A stretch of DNA of 64,000 nt, taken from assembly GCF_001730305.1 (NCBI RefSeq), contig NZ_MIJY01000001.1:186001-250000 (forward strand). The letters are read 5' to 3'. The DNA is from Enterococcus termitis. GTDB taxonomy: Bacteria; Bacillota; Bacilli; Lactobacillales; Enterococcaceae. Under the pieces are notes generated by a model. That model saw nothing but the letters and a program-made list of their open reading frames with translations, searched no databases and was not told the DNA's origin. Position numbers and translations under genes: made by a program. Each line of letters begins with the position of its first letter. The stretch's first letter is position 1. This document shows positions 19,138 through 27,905 of the stretch, in pieces.

Positions 19138-19896
19138 ATGAAATTATTAGAAGTCAAAAATGTAAAGAAAATCTATCAGACTCGATTTAGTGGTAATCAA
19201 GTTGAAGCATTGAAGCAGATCAACTTCTCTGTGGAAGAAGGAGAATATGTAGCAATTATGGGAGAATCAGGTTCTGGGAAAAGTACGTTATTGAACCTTT
19301 TAGCGACGCTAGATCAGCCTACCACTGGAGAAATACTGTTAAAGGGCAATAACCTTTCCAGTATCAAAGAAAAAGATTCTGCTGCTTTTCGTCGCGATCA
19401 TTTAGGTTTTGTATTTCAAGATTTCAATTTGCTGGACACGTTTACAGCAAGAGACAATATCTTTTTGCCATTAGTATTAGCAAAGGCTTCGGTTGCCAAA
19501 ATGGAACAGCGCATGGCACCACTAGCATCTAAACTGGGACTTATCGATTTGTTGGACAAGTATCCCTATGAATTATCTGGCGGACAAAAGCAGCGTGTGG
19601 CTGCTGCTAGGGCAATTATTACGAAACCAGATATCATTTTAGCAGATGAACCAACGGGGGCGTTGGATTCAAAGACTTCTGCTCAGTTATTAGATATGTT
19701 TCAGCAGTTGAATAATGATGGACAGACGCTATTGATGGTTACTCACAGCGCAGTTGCGGCTAGTCATGCGAATCGTGTTTTGTTTATTAAAGATGGACAA
19801 GTATTCAATCAACTTCATCGAGGCAATCAAACGAATGAGCAGTTTTTGACATTGATTTCAGAGACTACGACAGCCTTGCTGACAAAGGAGGCATAA
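19138..19896 (+). CDS. BceA-like ABC transporter ATPase
   Basis: 252 aa ATPase of the MacB/Bce class. Walker [11 protein letters not shown] loop VFQDFNLLD, signature [16 protein letters not shown], Walker [13 protein letters not shown], switch His VTHSAVAA. It works with the permease gene that follows after 2 bp to remove or release peptide antibiotics from lipid-linked cell wall precursors. Ribosome binding site AACAGGAGGAA precedes the ATG. Confidence 0.92.
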   Translation: MKLLEVKNVKKIYQTRFSGNQVEALKQINFSVEEGEYVAIMGESGSGKSTLLNLLATLDQPTTGEILLKGNNLSSIKEKDSAAFRRDHLGFVFQDFNLLDTFTARDNIFLPLVLAKASVAKMEQRMAPLASKLGLIDLLDKYPYELSGGQKQRVAAARAIITKPDIILADEPTGALDSKTSAQLLDMFQQLNNDGQTLLMVTHSAVAASHANRVLFIKDGQVFNQLHRGNQTNEQFLTLISETTTALLTKEA

Positions 19897-19898
19897 CG

Positions 19899-21884
19899 AT
19901 GTTTTATTTTAAATTAGCCACAACCAATCTGAAAAAAAATCGAAAAGTCTATCTGCCATTTCTCTTATCCATGATTTTTCTAGTCGTAATAAATGTGATT
20001 TTACAGATTTTATTGAAAAATAAAGGCATGGATACCTTACCTTCGGCTGCATCAGCGAAGCAACTTTTTGGCTTTGGACAGTATGTGATTTTGATTTTTA
20101 CAATTATTTTTTCTGTATACACGAATAGTTTTTTGTTGAAACAGCGGAAAAAAGAATTAGGACTGTATAATATTTTAGGAATGGGTAAAAAAGAGCTGAC
20201 TCGTATGCTGCTTTGGGAAACCTTGTTATCTTATGCAATCACGATCGTTTGCGGGACGATCATCGGCTCTATTTTTGCTAAATTATGCTTTTTATCTTTG
20301 AAAAAATTAACACAGCTAGGTGATCAATTTATTTACAGTTTTTCTATAGAAAGCATTATTTTTGTTACGCTCTTATTTTTATTAGTATACGGCTTGCTAT
20401 TTCTATGGAATATCGTACAGTTACGTTTAGCGAATCCGATCGAGTTGCTAAGAGGCTCTCAACATGGTGAAAAGGAACCGAAAACGAAATGGCTGACAGC
20501 GATTACTGGAATTGCTTGTATCGGCATTGGATATTATATCTCCATTACGATCAAATCCCCGCTTAGTGCTCTTTCTCTTTTTTTCATTGCTGTTGTATTG
20601 GTGATCATCGGGACGTATGAGTTATTTACCGCCAGCAGTATCGCAATATTGAAGCTGTTAAAAAAGAACAAGCACTATTATTATCAACCGAATCACTTTA
20701 TCTCTGTTTCAAGTATGATTTATCGAATGAAGCAAAATGCGGCAGGTTTAGCGAGTATTTGTATTCTGTGCACAATGGTTTTAGTCACTATTTCAACGAC
20801 AGCTAGTCTTTATTTTGGGATGGAAAATGTTATGCAAAATCGTAATCCATTTGATGTGACTGTAGGTGCACAAGGAGATCAGTTTACCAAGGAGCAGATG
20901 GAAGACATAAACACTGAGCTAAATCATTTAGCAAAAGACAACGATATTGAGTTTCTTGACAATAAGCTAATGCAAATAAGTAATAATGTACTGTTATCAA
21001 GAAAAGCGGATGGTGAATATATAGGTGCTGATGATACTACATTTGACAATTCTGGGATGTTTAATTTTATCACCGCTGAAGAATACAATCGCTTGACTGG
21101 TGAACAGCTGACGTTGTCAGATAGTGAAATTGCGTTATACATGCTGACAGGCACGTACAAAAAATCAATGATTAAAATGGCCGATCATTCTTATACGATC
21201 AAAAAGCAAATCGACAAAATCGATTTTCTACAACAAAGCGATTATGGTCTGATCGATACGTTCTTTATGATTTTCAAAGATGAGCAACAAATAAAGATAC
21301 TCATGGATTCCTTACCGGAAAAAAGTGGGAAAGGTAGGGTGTATTCTCTTTATGCAAATCTAAAAGGAACAACAGAAAACCGTTTAGCCTTTGGTTATGC
21401 AGCACGAGAGTATTTAATTCAACGTTCTCCTGACCTAAGTTTTTCTTCAATAGATTTAGATCGAGAAGATTCAATTTCTTTTATCGGCGGTTTTCTATTC
21501 ATGGGCATTATCTTTGGACTGACATTTACCCTTGCAGCTGGGATCATCATTTACTATAAACAGGTTTCAGAAGGAACAGAAGATCAAGCACGATATGACA
21601 TTATGCAGCGTGTAGGTATGAGTCATCAAGAGGTACAAAAAACGATTCGCAGTCAGATTCTTATGGTTTTCTTTTTCCCAATCAGCTTAGCAGCACTGCA
21701 TTTAGCTTTTGCTTTTCCACTTATTCAGAAGTTGTTGGTTTTATTTGGATTGACAGACTGGCAGTTTTTCATGGTCGTTTGTTGTGTAACAGTTATTAGT
21801 TTCTTCTTTATTTATTTGCTGATGTATTGGCAAACATCGAAAGTTTATTATCAGATTGTTGAGCGAAAAGTGGGAAGAGTATGA
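19899..21884 (+). CDS. BceB-like ABC transporter permease
   Basis: 661 aa, FtsX-like permease with ten hydrophobic segments. A large extracellular domain between about residues 310 and 525 separates segment seven from eight, the position where BceB-type proteins carry the antimicrobial-peptide sensing domain. Membrane protein that partners the preceding ATPase and the BceS-like kinase. The start is two bases after the ATPase stop, with AAAGGAGG inside the ATPase end. Confidence 0.9.
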   Translation: MFYFKLATTNLKKNRKVYLPFLLSMIFLVVINVILQILLKNKGMDTLPSAASAKQLFGFGQYVILIFTIIFSVYTNSFLLKQRKKELGLYNILGMGKKELTRMLLWETLLSYAITIVCGTIIGSIFAKLCFLSLKKLTQLGDQFIYSFSIESIIFVTLLFLLVYGLLFLWNIVQLRLANPIELLRGSQHGEKEPKTKWLTAITGIACIGIGYYISITIKSPLSALSLFFIAVVLVIIGTYELFTASSIAILKLLKKNKHYYYQPNHFISVSSMIYRMKQNAAGLASICILCTMVLVTISTTASLYFGMENVMQNRNPFDVTVGAQGDQFTKEQMEDINTELNHLAKDNDIEFLDNKLMQISNNVLLSRKADGEYIGADDTTFDNSGMFNFITAEEYNRLTGEQLTLSDSEIALYMLTGTYKKSMIKMADHSYTIKKQIDKIDFLQQSDYGLIDTFFMIFKDEQQIKILMDSLPEKSGKGRVYSLYANLKGTTENRLAFGYAAREYLIQRSPDLSFSSIDLDREDSISFIGGFLFMGIIFGLTFTLAAGIIIYYKQVSEGTEDQARYDIMQRVGMSHQEVQKTIRSQILMVFFFPISLAALHLAFAFPLIQKLLVLFGLTDWQFFMVVCCVTVISFFFIYLLMYWQTSKVYYQIVERKVGRV

Positions 21885-21983
21885 TTTTAGAATAGTGGCA
21901 TAGTTAAAGTGAACGATGAACTTGTGAATGTTTCTATTCTTGAATACATTTGTTTTGGAAAAAGAGTTAAATTAGGCAATACT

Positions 21984-22038
21984 AAAAAAGAAATACTTGT
22001 TGAAATCCTTTTAATAGGTTCAACAAGTATTTCTTTTA
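21984..22038. terminator. Terminator between convergent BceB-like and ChW/beta-lactamase-like genes
   Basis: Arms AAAGAAATACTTGTTGAA and complement with a 14-nt loop, A and T tracts on both sides. Confidence 0.85.
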
Positions 22039-22107
22039 ACATCATGAAAATAGTACGTTAAATAATTTAGTTCGTAATGGTTTCAGCTATCCCACATATA
22101 AACTAGA

Positions 22108-24804
22108 TTATTTCATAATAGCATAAATATCTCTTGAAATAACTGAGATCGTTTCATACGAAACATAATTTTTAGTCATTATACTAAGGATGTATGGTTT
22201 TTTAGCATAAACAATTGCAACATCATGACGATAAGAATCCACATCACCAATTTTATGTCCAACCTTAACTGGAAGATATTTAGGAATTCGTTGGTCATCG
22301 TAGACTGTGTTCTGTAAATATTGATTAGCAACTCCACCAAGTTTATAGATTGCTTGAATGAGTAAGGCATTTTGCTTAGCACTTGCCCGCAATGTCCAGC
22401 TACTCCAGTTTCTTCCTGTAATAGAATTTATCTCATTTAAAAAGGTTCTATCGTATTGATTCGCCGAGTAATATCCTAAAAAGTTTGCTCCGACATTATC
22501 AGAATATTGTATTGTATTTTTTAAAGCGGTCTGAACTGAATAAAACTGATAATTTGCATATTTTGGCATAATTCCAGCACCTTCAGGTGAATAAGCGCCT
22601 CGAAAGTTATTTACTTGAGGGGTATAAAGTAACGGCTGATTCAATTTCATTGCCCCAGAATTTATTTTTTTCTGAGTATAGTAGATTCCAGGAAGTTTCC
22701 CAGTGCTTGCCGCAACAAATTCAGTATTAGGATTTATAGAGGCAGAACCAAGACCATTTGTGGGCATGACATAAATTCCCAAATCACGGCTATTATATTT
22801 TCTATTTAGTAAATCCTGAACTTTCTTTAATTTTTCAGAGTAATCATTTTGCTGATAACTTTTCGAAAGACTTGGTGCGTACTTTCCTTTTTGGACAAGT
22901 CTAACTTCAATAGCTTCCATACGATAACCAAAAGCTGAAGTTCCTGCTTTTTCACCATTTTTAGTCCACCCTAGCCAACCAAATGATTGCACATGTGTAC
23001 GATAATAAATATCGTAATATTTCTGTAGCTCTCCTGTAAGTCGTATTTGAATCGCTTCAATCTGAAGACTTCTTCCAGTTGTTCCAGAAAGTGCACCATT
23101 GGCAACGAACCCTTGCCAGCCAATATTTTTGATATGAGAATTATATTGGATAGACCCGTTTAAGTCAGAGTTAGGGACATTAAACTTAAGTCCTTCAATT
23201 GGCAGACGTTTTCCTGTTGTACCAATGATCTTACCGCTAGTATCTGCTGCTTGCCAGCCAATATTGCTAATATGCGCTTGGGTACTTAGCTTAGGTGCTT
23301 TTATTGCCGGTTTTTTAGTAGTTCCAGGAGCAGTACTTCCTTTGACGACTAGTTTGATTCGGACAGCCTGAATGCTGAAAGTAAAACCAGTTGTCCCGGC
23401 AAGTTGATCATTTTTAGCCCAGTCAAGCCAACCAAAATTTGCCGAGTGAACTTGATAATACACATCAAATTTTTCTGCAAGCTGACCTGTCAACTTAATC
23501 TGAAGTGCTTCTACCTGTAATTTTTTGCCAGTTGTCCCGGAGAGAAGTCCGTCGCTGACATATTGTTGCCAGCCAATATCTTTAATATGACTTCTATAAG
23601 AGATTCCCCCAGTGAGATCTGGATGTGTAAGATTGATTTTTAGACCTTCAATCTGTAGTTTTTTTCCAGTTGTTCCAGAAATTGTTCCGCTTGTTACAGG
23701 ATTCTGCCAGCCAATAGTTTGGATATGTGTTTGATAGTTTAGTTTTGGAGCGGTTATCATTGGAGTAGTTGTGGCTCCAGGAGCAGGTTCGTTTTTACCA
23801 ACTAGTTTGATGCGCAGTGCCTGCATATCCAATGAGAAGCCTGTTGTACCAGCAATTTTATCGTTTTTTGCCCAATCTAGCCAACCAAACTGCGCTGAAT
23901 GGACTTGATAGTATACATCATATTGATCTGATAATTCACCAGTTAGTTTAATCTGAATGGCTTCGATCTGTAGTTTTTTTCCAGTTGTTCCAGCTAAAGC
24001 ACCGTCACTGACATAACTTTGCCACCCAATATCTTTTACATGTGCTCTGTAAGAGATCCCTCCTGTTAGTTCAGTATGTTCTAATCGAATCTTCAATGCT
24101 TCCATTCTCAATTTTTTGCCAGTCGTTCCTGACAGCTCACCATCTTTGACAGGCGATTGCCAGCCAATATCTTTAACATGGCTTTCATAGCTAATAGAAG
24201 GAGCTTTGGCTGGCTCAGAAGGCACCTCTGTCTCTGTTGTTGTAGGTGTTGTTTGGGAATAAGTCGCTGTTTTTTCTTCTAGTGATACTTCTATCTTTTT
24301 TATATAAGTAGCGTTTTTTGATTTTTCAGCGGTTAGCCCATCTTTAGTCCATTCAGACCACACATTGTCATCCGAGTATACCCGATAATTGATTGAATAA
24401 TCATTTGAGTACTCTTCCGATAGTGAGAAGGTGATGTTTTTTAGGGATTGTTTTGGAAAGAGTATCTCTTCTCCATCACTTGCTTTAAGTATTGTGCCGT
24501 CAATGGTTGTCAGGGTGTAAGTAATTCCCTTTGAACTCTTTTCCAGTGCGTTATCAAAGAGACTTGCTTTCATTCCAGCGATTATATCTTCTTCGTTAAG
24601 TGAAGAAGTCCACTCTGTTCCTACAAGCATGGAAAAATCAAGATTAACATGTTTTTCTTCAGTATCTGTAAAGTTAGTCTCTTGCGGATTTTCTTGCTGA
24701 CTACTTTCTAACGTGTCTGATTCCTCAATGTTGATAGCGTTTACCGAAGAGGGCGCGATAAGAAAAACAAGACATGTGAGTGCTAAAAAAATTATTTTTT
24801 TCAT
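22108..24804 (-). CDS. Secreted protein: nine ChW repeats fused to a class A beta-lactamase-like serine hydrolase
   Basis: 898 aa. Signal peptide (residues 1-23, ending SSVNA), then a divergent ChW-like unit near 140-175, then nine clear ChW (clostridial hydrophobic W) repeats with the pattern H..xIGWQ...GxxxGTTGKxLxIEAxxIxL, arranged as three blocks of three; the third unit of each block reads FGWLDWAKND or similar. Residues 649-898 form a serine hydrolase domain: Ser700-T-G-Lys703 (SxxK), Ser768-D-N770 (SDN) and Lys851-I-G853 in the KTG place. The SxxK and SDN motifs suggest an active enzyme; whether it hydrolyses beta-lactams, peptidoglycan or esters is not clear. No LPXTG or membrane anchor is seen, so retention would be through ChW units. 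Confidence 0.85.
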   Translation of the reverse strand: MKKIIFLALTCLVFLIAPSSVNAINIEESDTLESSQQENPQETNFTDTEEKHVNLDFSMLVGTEWTSSLNEEDIIAGMKASLFDNALEKSSKGITYTLTTIDGTILKASDGEEILFPKQSLKNITFSLSEEYSNDYSINYRVYSDDNVWSEWTKDGLTAEKSKNATYIKKIEVSLEEKTATYSQTTPTTTETEVPSEPAKAPSISYESHVKDIGWQSPVKDGELSGTTGKKLRMEALKIRLEHTELTGGISYRAHVKDIGWQSYVSDGALAGTTGKKLQIEAIQIKLTGELSDQYDVYYQVHSAQFGWLDWAKNDKIAGTTGFSLDMQALRIKLVGKNEPAPGATTTPMITAPKLNYQTHIQTIGWQNPVTSGTISGTTGKKLQIEGLKINLTHPDLTGGISYRSHIKDIGWQQYVSDGLLSGTTGKKLQVEALQIKLTGQLAEKFDVYYQVHSANFGWLDWAKNDQLAGTTGFTFSIQAVRIKLVVKGSTAPGTTKKPAIKAPKLSTQAHISNIGWQAADTSGKIIGTTGKRLPIEGLKFNVPNSDLNGSIQYNSHIKNIGWQGFVANGALSGTTGRSLQIEAIQIRLTGELQKYYDIYYRTHVQSFGWLGWTKNGEKAGTSAFGYRMEAIEVRLVQKGKYAPSLSKSYQQNDYSEKLKKVQDLLNRKYNSRDLGIYVMPTNGLGSASINPNTEFVAASTGKLPGIYYTQKKINSGAMKLNQPLLYTPQVNNFRGAYSPEGAGIMPKYANYQFYSVQTALKNTIQYSDNVGANFLGYYSANQYDRTFLNEINSITGRNWSSWTLRASAKQNALLIQAIYKLGGVANQYLQNTVYDDQRIPKYLPVKVGHKIGDVDSYRHDVAIVYAKKPYILSIMTKNYVSYETISVISRDIYAIMK

Positions 24805-24918
24805 TTTATTAATCGTCCTTTTTTTTAATTATATTATAGAATATTTCGCTTCTTTAAACTAGTGATTATATGGAAATAGGATATAAATAAGAAAAAAGGG
24901 ATAAAAATACTTTTTGTA

Positions 24919-24990
24919 CTTGTGAACAATAGTTAGAATTGAAGCAAAACTATTCAAATGTTTGTTTGGTTTGCCTCTATTGTTCACAAG
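24919..24990. repeat. Inverted repeat with perfect 14-bp arms in a gene-free stretch
   Basis: CTTGTGAACAATAG (24919-24932) and its complement CTATTGTTCACAAG (24977-24990) enclose 44 bp. No T tract follows. It lies in the 527 bp without a gene between the ChW protein gene and the FMN reductase gene. Downstream (25000-25080) a short open stretch could encode about 25 residues ending NNFKTPY; I see no homology for it. Confidence 0.6.
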
Positions 24991-25260
24991 GAGCGATAGA
25001 TCTTGTTGAATATAATCGATTAGCGAGTGAGTCAAAGACAGATTTCCAGCAATTTATGAATAACTTTAAGACACCATACTAGTGATGGAAGAACGGTTTT
25101 TTATAGATGTATTTTTTATGCTATCGTTCTTTATCTGATGTTTTCCTTGTTCGTATTGTTATTTTATAACAAATGTTATGTTTTGAGTATATTGCTAAAT
25201 ATCGTTTTATGATAAAAGTAAAAAATAGTTTGTGTTATTTGTCAATTTAGGCTTGAAATA
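24991..25260. other. Gene-free stretch upstream of the FMN reductase gene
   Basis: AT-rich, no supported gene. A weak AAGAACG/CGTTCTT inverted repeat (about 25088-25131) is present. It could be eroded coding DNA, but no family is recognisable. Confidence 0.4.
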
Positions 25261-25262
25261 TC

Positions 25263-25313
25263 TTGAATCAAGGCGTATACTCAGTATATAAAATAAACTT
25301 ACTTTTAGTAAGT
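25263..25313 (+). promoter_or_regulatory. FMN reductase promoter with ACTTACT/AGTAAGT operator
   Basis: -35 TTGAAT (25263-25268) and a -10 around TATATA/TATAAA (25285-25292). Immediately downstream, over the expected start of transcription, lies ACTTACT-TTT-AGTAAGT (25297-25313), the same palindrome core as upstream of the FrnE-like gene. Placement fits a repressor site. Confidence 0.72.
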
Positions 25314-25331
25314 GTTTGGAGGAATAAAATT

Positions 25332-25877
25332 ATGACAAAATATGGTGTAATCGTAGGCTCTACTAGAAAGAATTCATACTCAGAAGCAGTAGCAAAAGCT
25401 ATCGTAAAAGGACTTCCAGCAGATGCAGAAGTGACATTTTTAAACATCAAGGATTTACCATTATACAATCAAGATTATGATGAAAATTCACCAGAAGCGT
25501 ATACAACGTTTAGAAACGAAGTTGCGGCTCAGGATGCATTTATTTTTGTAACACCAGAACACAACAGAAGTATCACAGCGGCGTTAAAAAATGCGTTAGA
25601 TGTTGCTTCTAGACCTTGGGGACAAAGTGTTTGGGGTGGTAAACCAGCATTAGTTGCTTCTCAATCTATCTCAGGTATTTCAGGAGTTTTGGCTAACCAT
25701 GTGTTACGTCAATCATTAGTATTCTTGGATATGCCAACAATGCAACAACCAGAAGTATATATTGGTCAATCAGATAAACTATTTGATGAAAATCTTGAAC
25801 CAAATAATGAAGGCACTAAAGATTTCTTAGCAAGTGTCGGCGCTCAATTTAGTCAATTTGCTGCTAAATTTGCTTAA
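25332..25877 (+). CDS. NADPH-dependent FMN reductase / quinone reductase family
   Basis: 181 aa from the ATG at 25332, which has TTGGAGGAA just upstream; an in-frame TTG at 25263 lies inside the promoter and is rejected. Flavodoxin-like fold: FMN phosphate loop GSTRKNSYS near the N-terminus and TPEHNRSITAALKNALD, then RPWGQSVWGGKPA. Cytoplasmic flavoenzymes of this family reduce quinones, azo compounds or FMN with NAD(P)H. The palindromic operator in its promoter suggests induction by quinone, electrophile or thiol stress. Confidence 0.88.
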   Translation: MTKYGVIVGSTRKNSYSEAVAKAIVKGLPADAEVTFLNIKDLPLYNQDYDENSPEAYTTFRNEVAAQDAFIFVTPEHNRSITAALKNALDVASRPWGQSVWGGKPALVASQSISGISGVLANHVLRQSLVFLDMPTMQQPEVYIGQSDKLFDENLEPNNEGTKDFLASVGAQFSQFAAKFA

Positions 25878-26042
25878 AGGGTCAGCTAAATAGGCTGAAG
25901 CCAAGTGTTTAGTGGTCGAGGCTCAGGTAGACATTGTTCATTGATTTATCTTCATAAGAGCTGTTTCAGTCATTTAGTTAAGCTTGAGGCAGCTGAAGGA
26001 TCACTCGTAGAGGTTTATTTTAGCCACTCTTTATCTAAAAAA
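25878..26042. other. Gene-free stretch after the FMN reductase gene
   Basis: Contains imperfect short repeats such as GGCTGAAGCC and GGCAGCTGAAGGATCAC, reminiscent of other intergenic elements in the window but not clearly alignable. The weak open frame across it has no coding features. Confidence 0.35.
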
Positions 26043-26094
26043 GAAAACAGAGGTAAATGTCATTTGTTGATGGCAGTTGCCTCTGTTTTTTTGT
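26043..26094 (+). terminator. Terminator upstream of the LRR protein gene
   Basis: AAAACAGAGG and CCTCTGTTTT arms with a 21-nt internal region, then a run of T. Confidence 0.7.
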
Positions 26095-26215
26095 ATTTTT
26101 ATTGGTTAAATAGCTTTTTATAATCGACAAACCGTACATAAAAATAAAGGACGAGTTGTAAACGTTATCTTTTTTGCTGTATACTTTAATTATATTAAAG
26201 AGGGAGGTTTTAATT

Positions 26216-26995
26216 TTGAAAAAGCTGAGTGTGGGACTTGGGATTTTAATGTTGCTAGTGGGAATCGGTGGTGCTGGTCAAAAGGGCTTTGCTCGCGAGG
26301 ATGTTGTTTATTTATCTGATGAAGGTTTACGAAACAGCATAATCGAACAACTTGAAACACCTGTAGAAAATCAATTACCAACGATTCAGCAAATGGCTGA
26401 GCTAACATCACTAAGCGGAGCTTGGAACGGTTCTATTGAAGGGGCTCAATATGCGGTCAATGCAACTTCGATGCAGGTAAGTGGGAACGGTATCATCGAC
26501 TTTCGCGCTATTGCTGGAATGAAAAGTCTAAAAAATTATTATGCCTATTCATCGTTGATCCAAGGTTCTGAAGAGAAGGTCTTGGATATTTCTCCATTTG
26601 GGGAATTAAGGAATCTCGAAACATTGTACTTTGGTTATGCTAATATTCAAGATTTTAGTAGATTATCAGAGCTGTCACATCTTAAATCTATAGAAGCGTA
26701 TGGTGGTTATAATGTAAAACTACCAACTGTTTATGTGGATAAAGCTACAGGTAAATTTATTATGGAGCACCCTGTGAAGTATTCAAAACAATTCAATGGA
26801 GAAAGAACGGTGGAAGGATATACAGATAAATCAGATGTTACTATCCGTCCAGTAATCGAAGGTCAAGCAGTCGTGATAGATAATTTAAAGGAAGAGGTTG
26901 CAACGGTCTATCTTACTTTTGAAGCTTCCTCGAAAGAGCCAAACTCAGCCTTTTTTGCTAGCTTTAGCTGTGAGGTGCCAGTAGTCTGGTACTAA
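26216..26995 (+). CDS. Secreted internalin-like leucine-rich-repeat protein
   Basis: 259 aa from a TTG start at 26216 preceded by GAGGGAGG; the longer ATG frame from 26174 has no ribosome binding site and would mask the signal peptide. Signal peptide about 1-25 (KKLSVGLGILMLLVGIGGAG). Residues about 60-165 hold LRR-type units (LTSLSGAWNG; GMKSLKNYYAYSSLI; LRNLETLYFGYANIQDFSRL; SHLKSIEAYG). The C-terminal 90 residues resemble the all-beta adaptor that follows internalin LRRs. No LPXTG, WxL or GW anchor is seen. Ligand unknown; probably secreted or surface-associated. Confidence 0.75.
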   Translation: MKKLSVGLGILMLLVGIGGAGQKGFAREDVVYLSDEGLRNSIIEQLETPVENQLPTIQQMAELTSLSGAWNGSIEGAQYAVNATSMQVSGNGIIDFRAIAGMKSLKNYYAYSSLIQGSEEKVLDISPFGELRNLETLYFGYANIQDFSRLSELSHLKSIEAYGGYNVKLPTVYVDKATGKFIMEHPVKYSKQFNGERTVEGYTDKSDVTIRPVIEGQAVVIDNLKEEVATVYLTFEASSKEPNSAFFASFSCEVPVVWY

Positions 26996-27105
26996 AGAAG
27001 TTTTCATTATCTATTTGTTAAAGAGTGCTACAAAAGTAAGCATTTTTTGTAGTACTTTTTTGGTTAAGTAGAATGCCACATAAAGAGTTAGAAAGGATGT
27101 AGGGA

Positions 27106-27405
27106 ATGAAAAAAGAGGAGTATTTAGCAGTGGTTGCAATGGAAGAATGTGCTGAAATTCAGCAAGCCTTATCAAAAGCTATTCGATTTGGCTTTGAAGA
27201 TCATCATCCTTTAAGAGCAGACGAGACGAATGAAGAACAGATGCTGACAGAATTTTATCAACTGACGGCAATGATCGAAGAACTGCAAAAACAAGGAATC
27301 ATCGAAGGCTTCAATAAAGATAAGATCACTCAAATCAAACAAGATAAAATCGACAAGGTGTATCATTATATGAACGATTCAAAGCAACAGGGACGGCTGG
27401 ATTGA
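27106..27405 (+). CDS. MazG-like nucleotide pyrophosphohydrolase domain protein
   Basis: 99 aa, all-helical, soluble. The EECAEIQQALSK motif and, about 35 residues later, EEQMLTEFYQLTAMIEEL match the paired acidic helices (EExxE and ExxD-like) that bind Mg2+ in all-alpha NTP pyrophosphatases. It would hydrolyse a nucleoside triphosphate or related metabolite; the substrate is not determinable. Related small proteins occur in phages and enterococcal chromosomes. Ribosome binding site AAAGGATG precedes the ATG. Confidence 0.65.
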   Translation: MKKEEYLAVVAMEECAEIQQALSKAIRFGFEDHHPLRADETNEEQMLTEFYQLTAMIEELQKQGIIEGFNKDKITQIKQDKIDKVYHYMNDSKQQGRLD

Positions 27406-27509
27406 TACATGTCAGGTATCTGACTCTAAGACGACTGAAAAGAATATGACTAGTTTTAGACAGAAATGATAAGTTTCTCTATAAACCTATGAATTTCGTA
27501 TGTAAGCAG

Positions 27510-27592
27510 ATTCTTTTTAGTTCCAACAGATTCCAAAGTGATTAAAGAGATTATCAGAGAATCTGAACGAGAGGAACCTGAATAAAAAGAAT
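27510..27592 (+). terminator. Long imperfect hairpin after the MazG-like gene
   Basis: ATTCTTTTTAGTTCC (27510-27524) pairs with GGAAC...TAAAAAGAAT (27573-27592) with a small bulge. A T-rich run (TGTGTTTTTTT) follows slightly downstream. Probable terminator, or part of the long cyd upstream region. The remaining bases to 27690 hold nothing I can assign. Confidence 0.5.
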
Positions 27593-27691
27593 CGTTTCTG
27601 TGTTTTTTTATGAACAAGTTGGAAATTCATTCAGATTCTTATTTTTCCTATAGAAGTAATGAATAAATTGATGAAAAATAGACGGAAACAT

Positions 27692-27905
27692 TTGTATTTT
27701 CTAAATAAAGGAGTATACTCTAAATTGGAATCATTCTAAATTTAATAAAAAGAGTTTCCACAAATTGGTTATAAGTAAGTTTATTTTATTCGTGGCAGGA
27801 CGTCATTTTTACAGATCCAACCAACTGTACTGATGAATCGGCTTTTTCGAGTAGAATTAGCTTCTTTCTTTTTGTGGAAACGGGAAAAAACAAGGGGGAT
27901 TATTG
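27692..27905 (+). promoter_or_regulatory. cydABCD promoter and structured leader
   Basis: -35 TTGTAT (27692-27697), 16-bp spacer and -10 TATACT (27714-27719) put the start near 27726, giving a leader of about 180 nt. Within it GTTTCCACAAA (27754-27764) is perfectly complementary to TTTGTGGAAAC (27871-27881), and the adjacent TTGGTT (27765-27770) to AACCAA (27819-27824). The downstream arm ends about ten bases before the ribosome binding site AAGGGGG, so folding could affect translation. Confidence 0.6.

Noticed and set aside
22108-24804. Antibiotic-resistance beta-lactamase
   Set aside because: The hydrolase domain is fused to ChW repeats and has KIG in place of KTG; a resistance role is not supported by sequence alone.
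24977-24990. Possible Rex site (TTGTTCACAA)
   Set aside because: The Rex consensus is TTGTGA-N6-TCACAA; here the halves are in separate arms 44 bp apart and no single site fits.
25905-26123. Open frame of 72 codons after the FMN reductase gene
   Set aside because: It crosses a terminator hairpin and has no ribosome binding site or recognisable motif.
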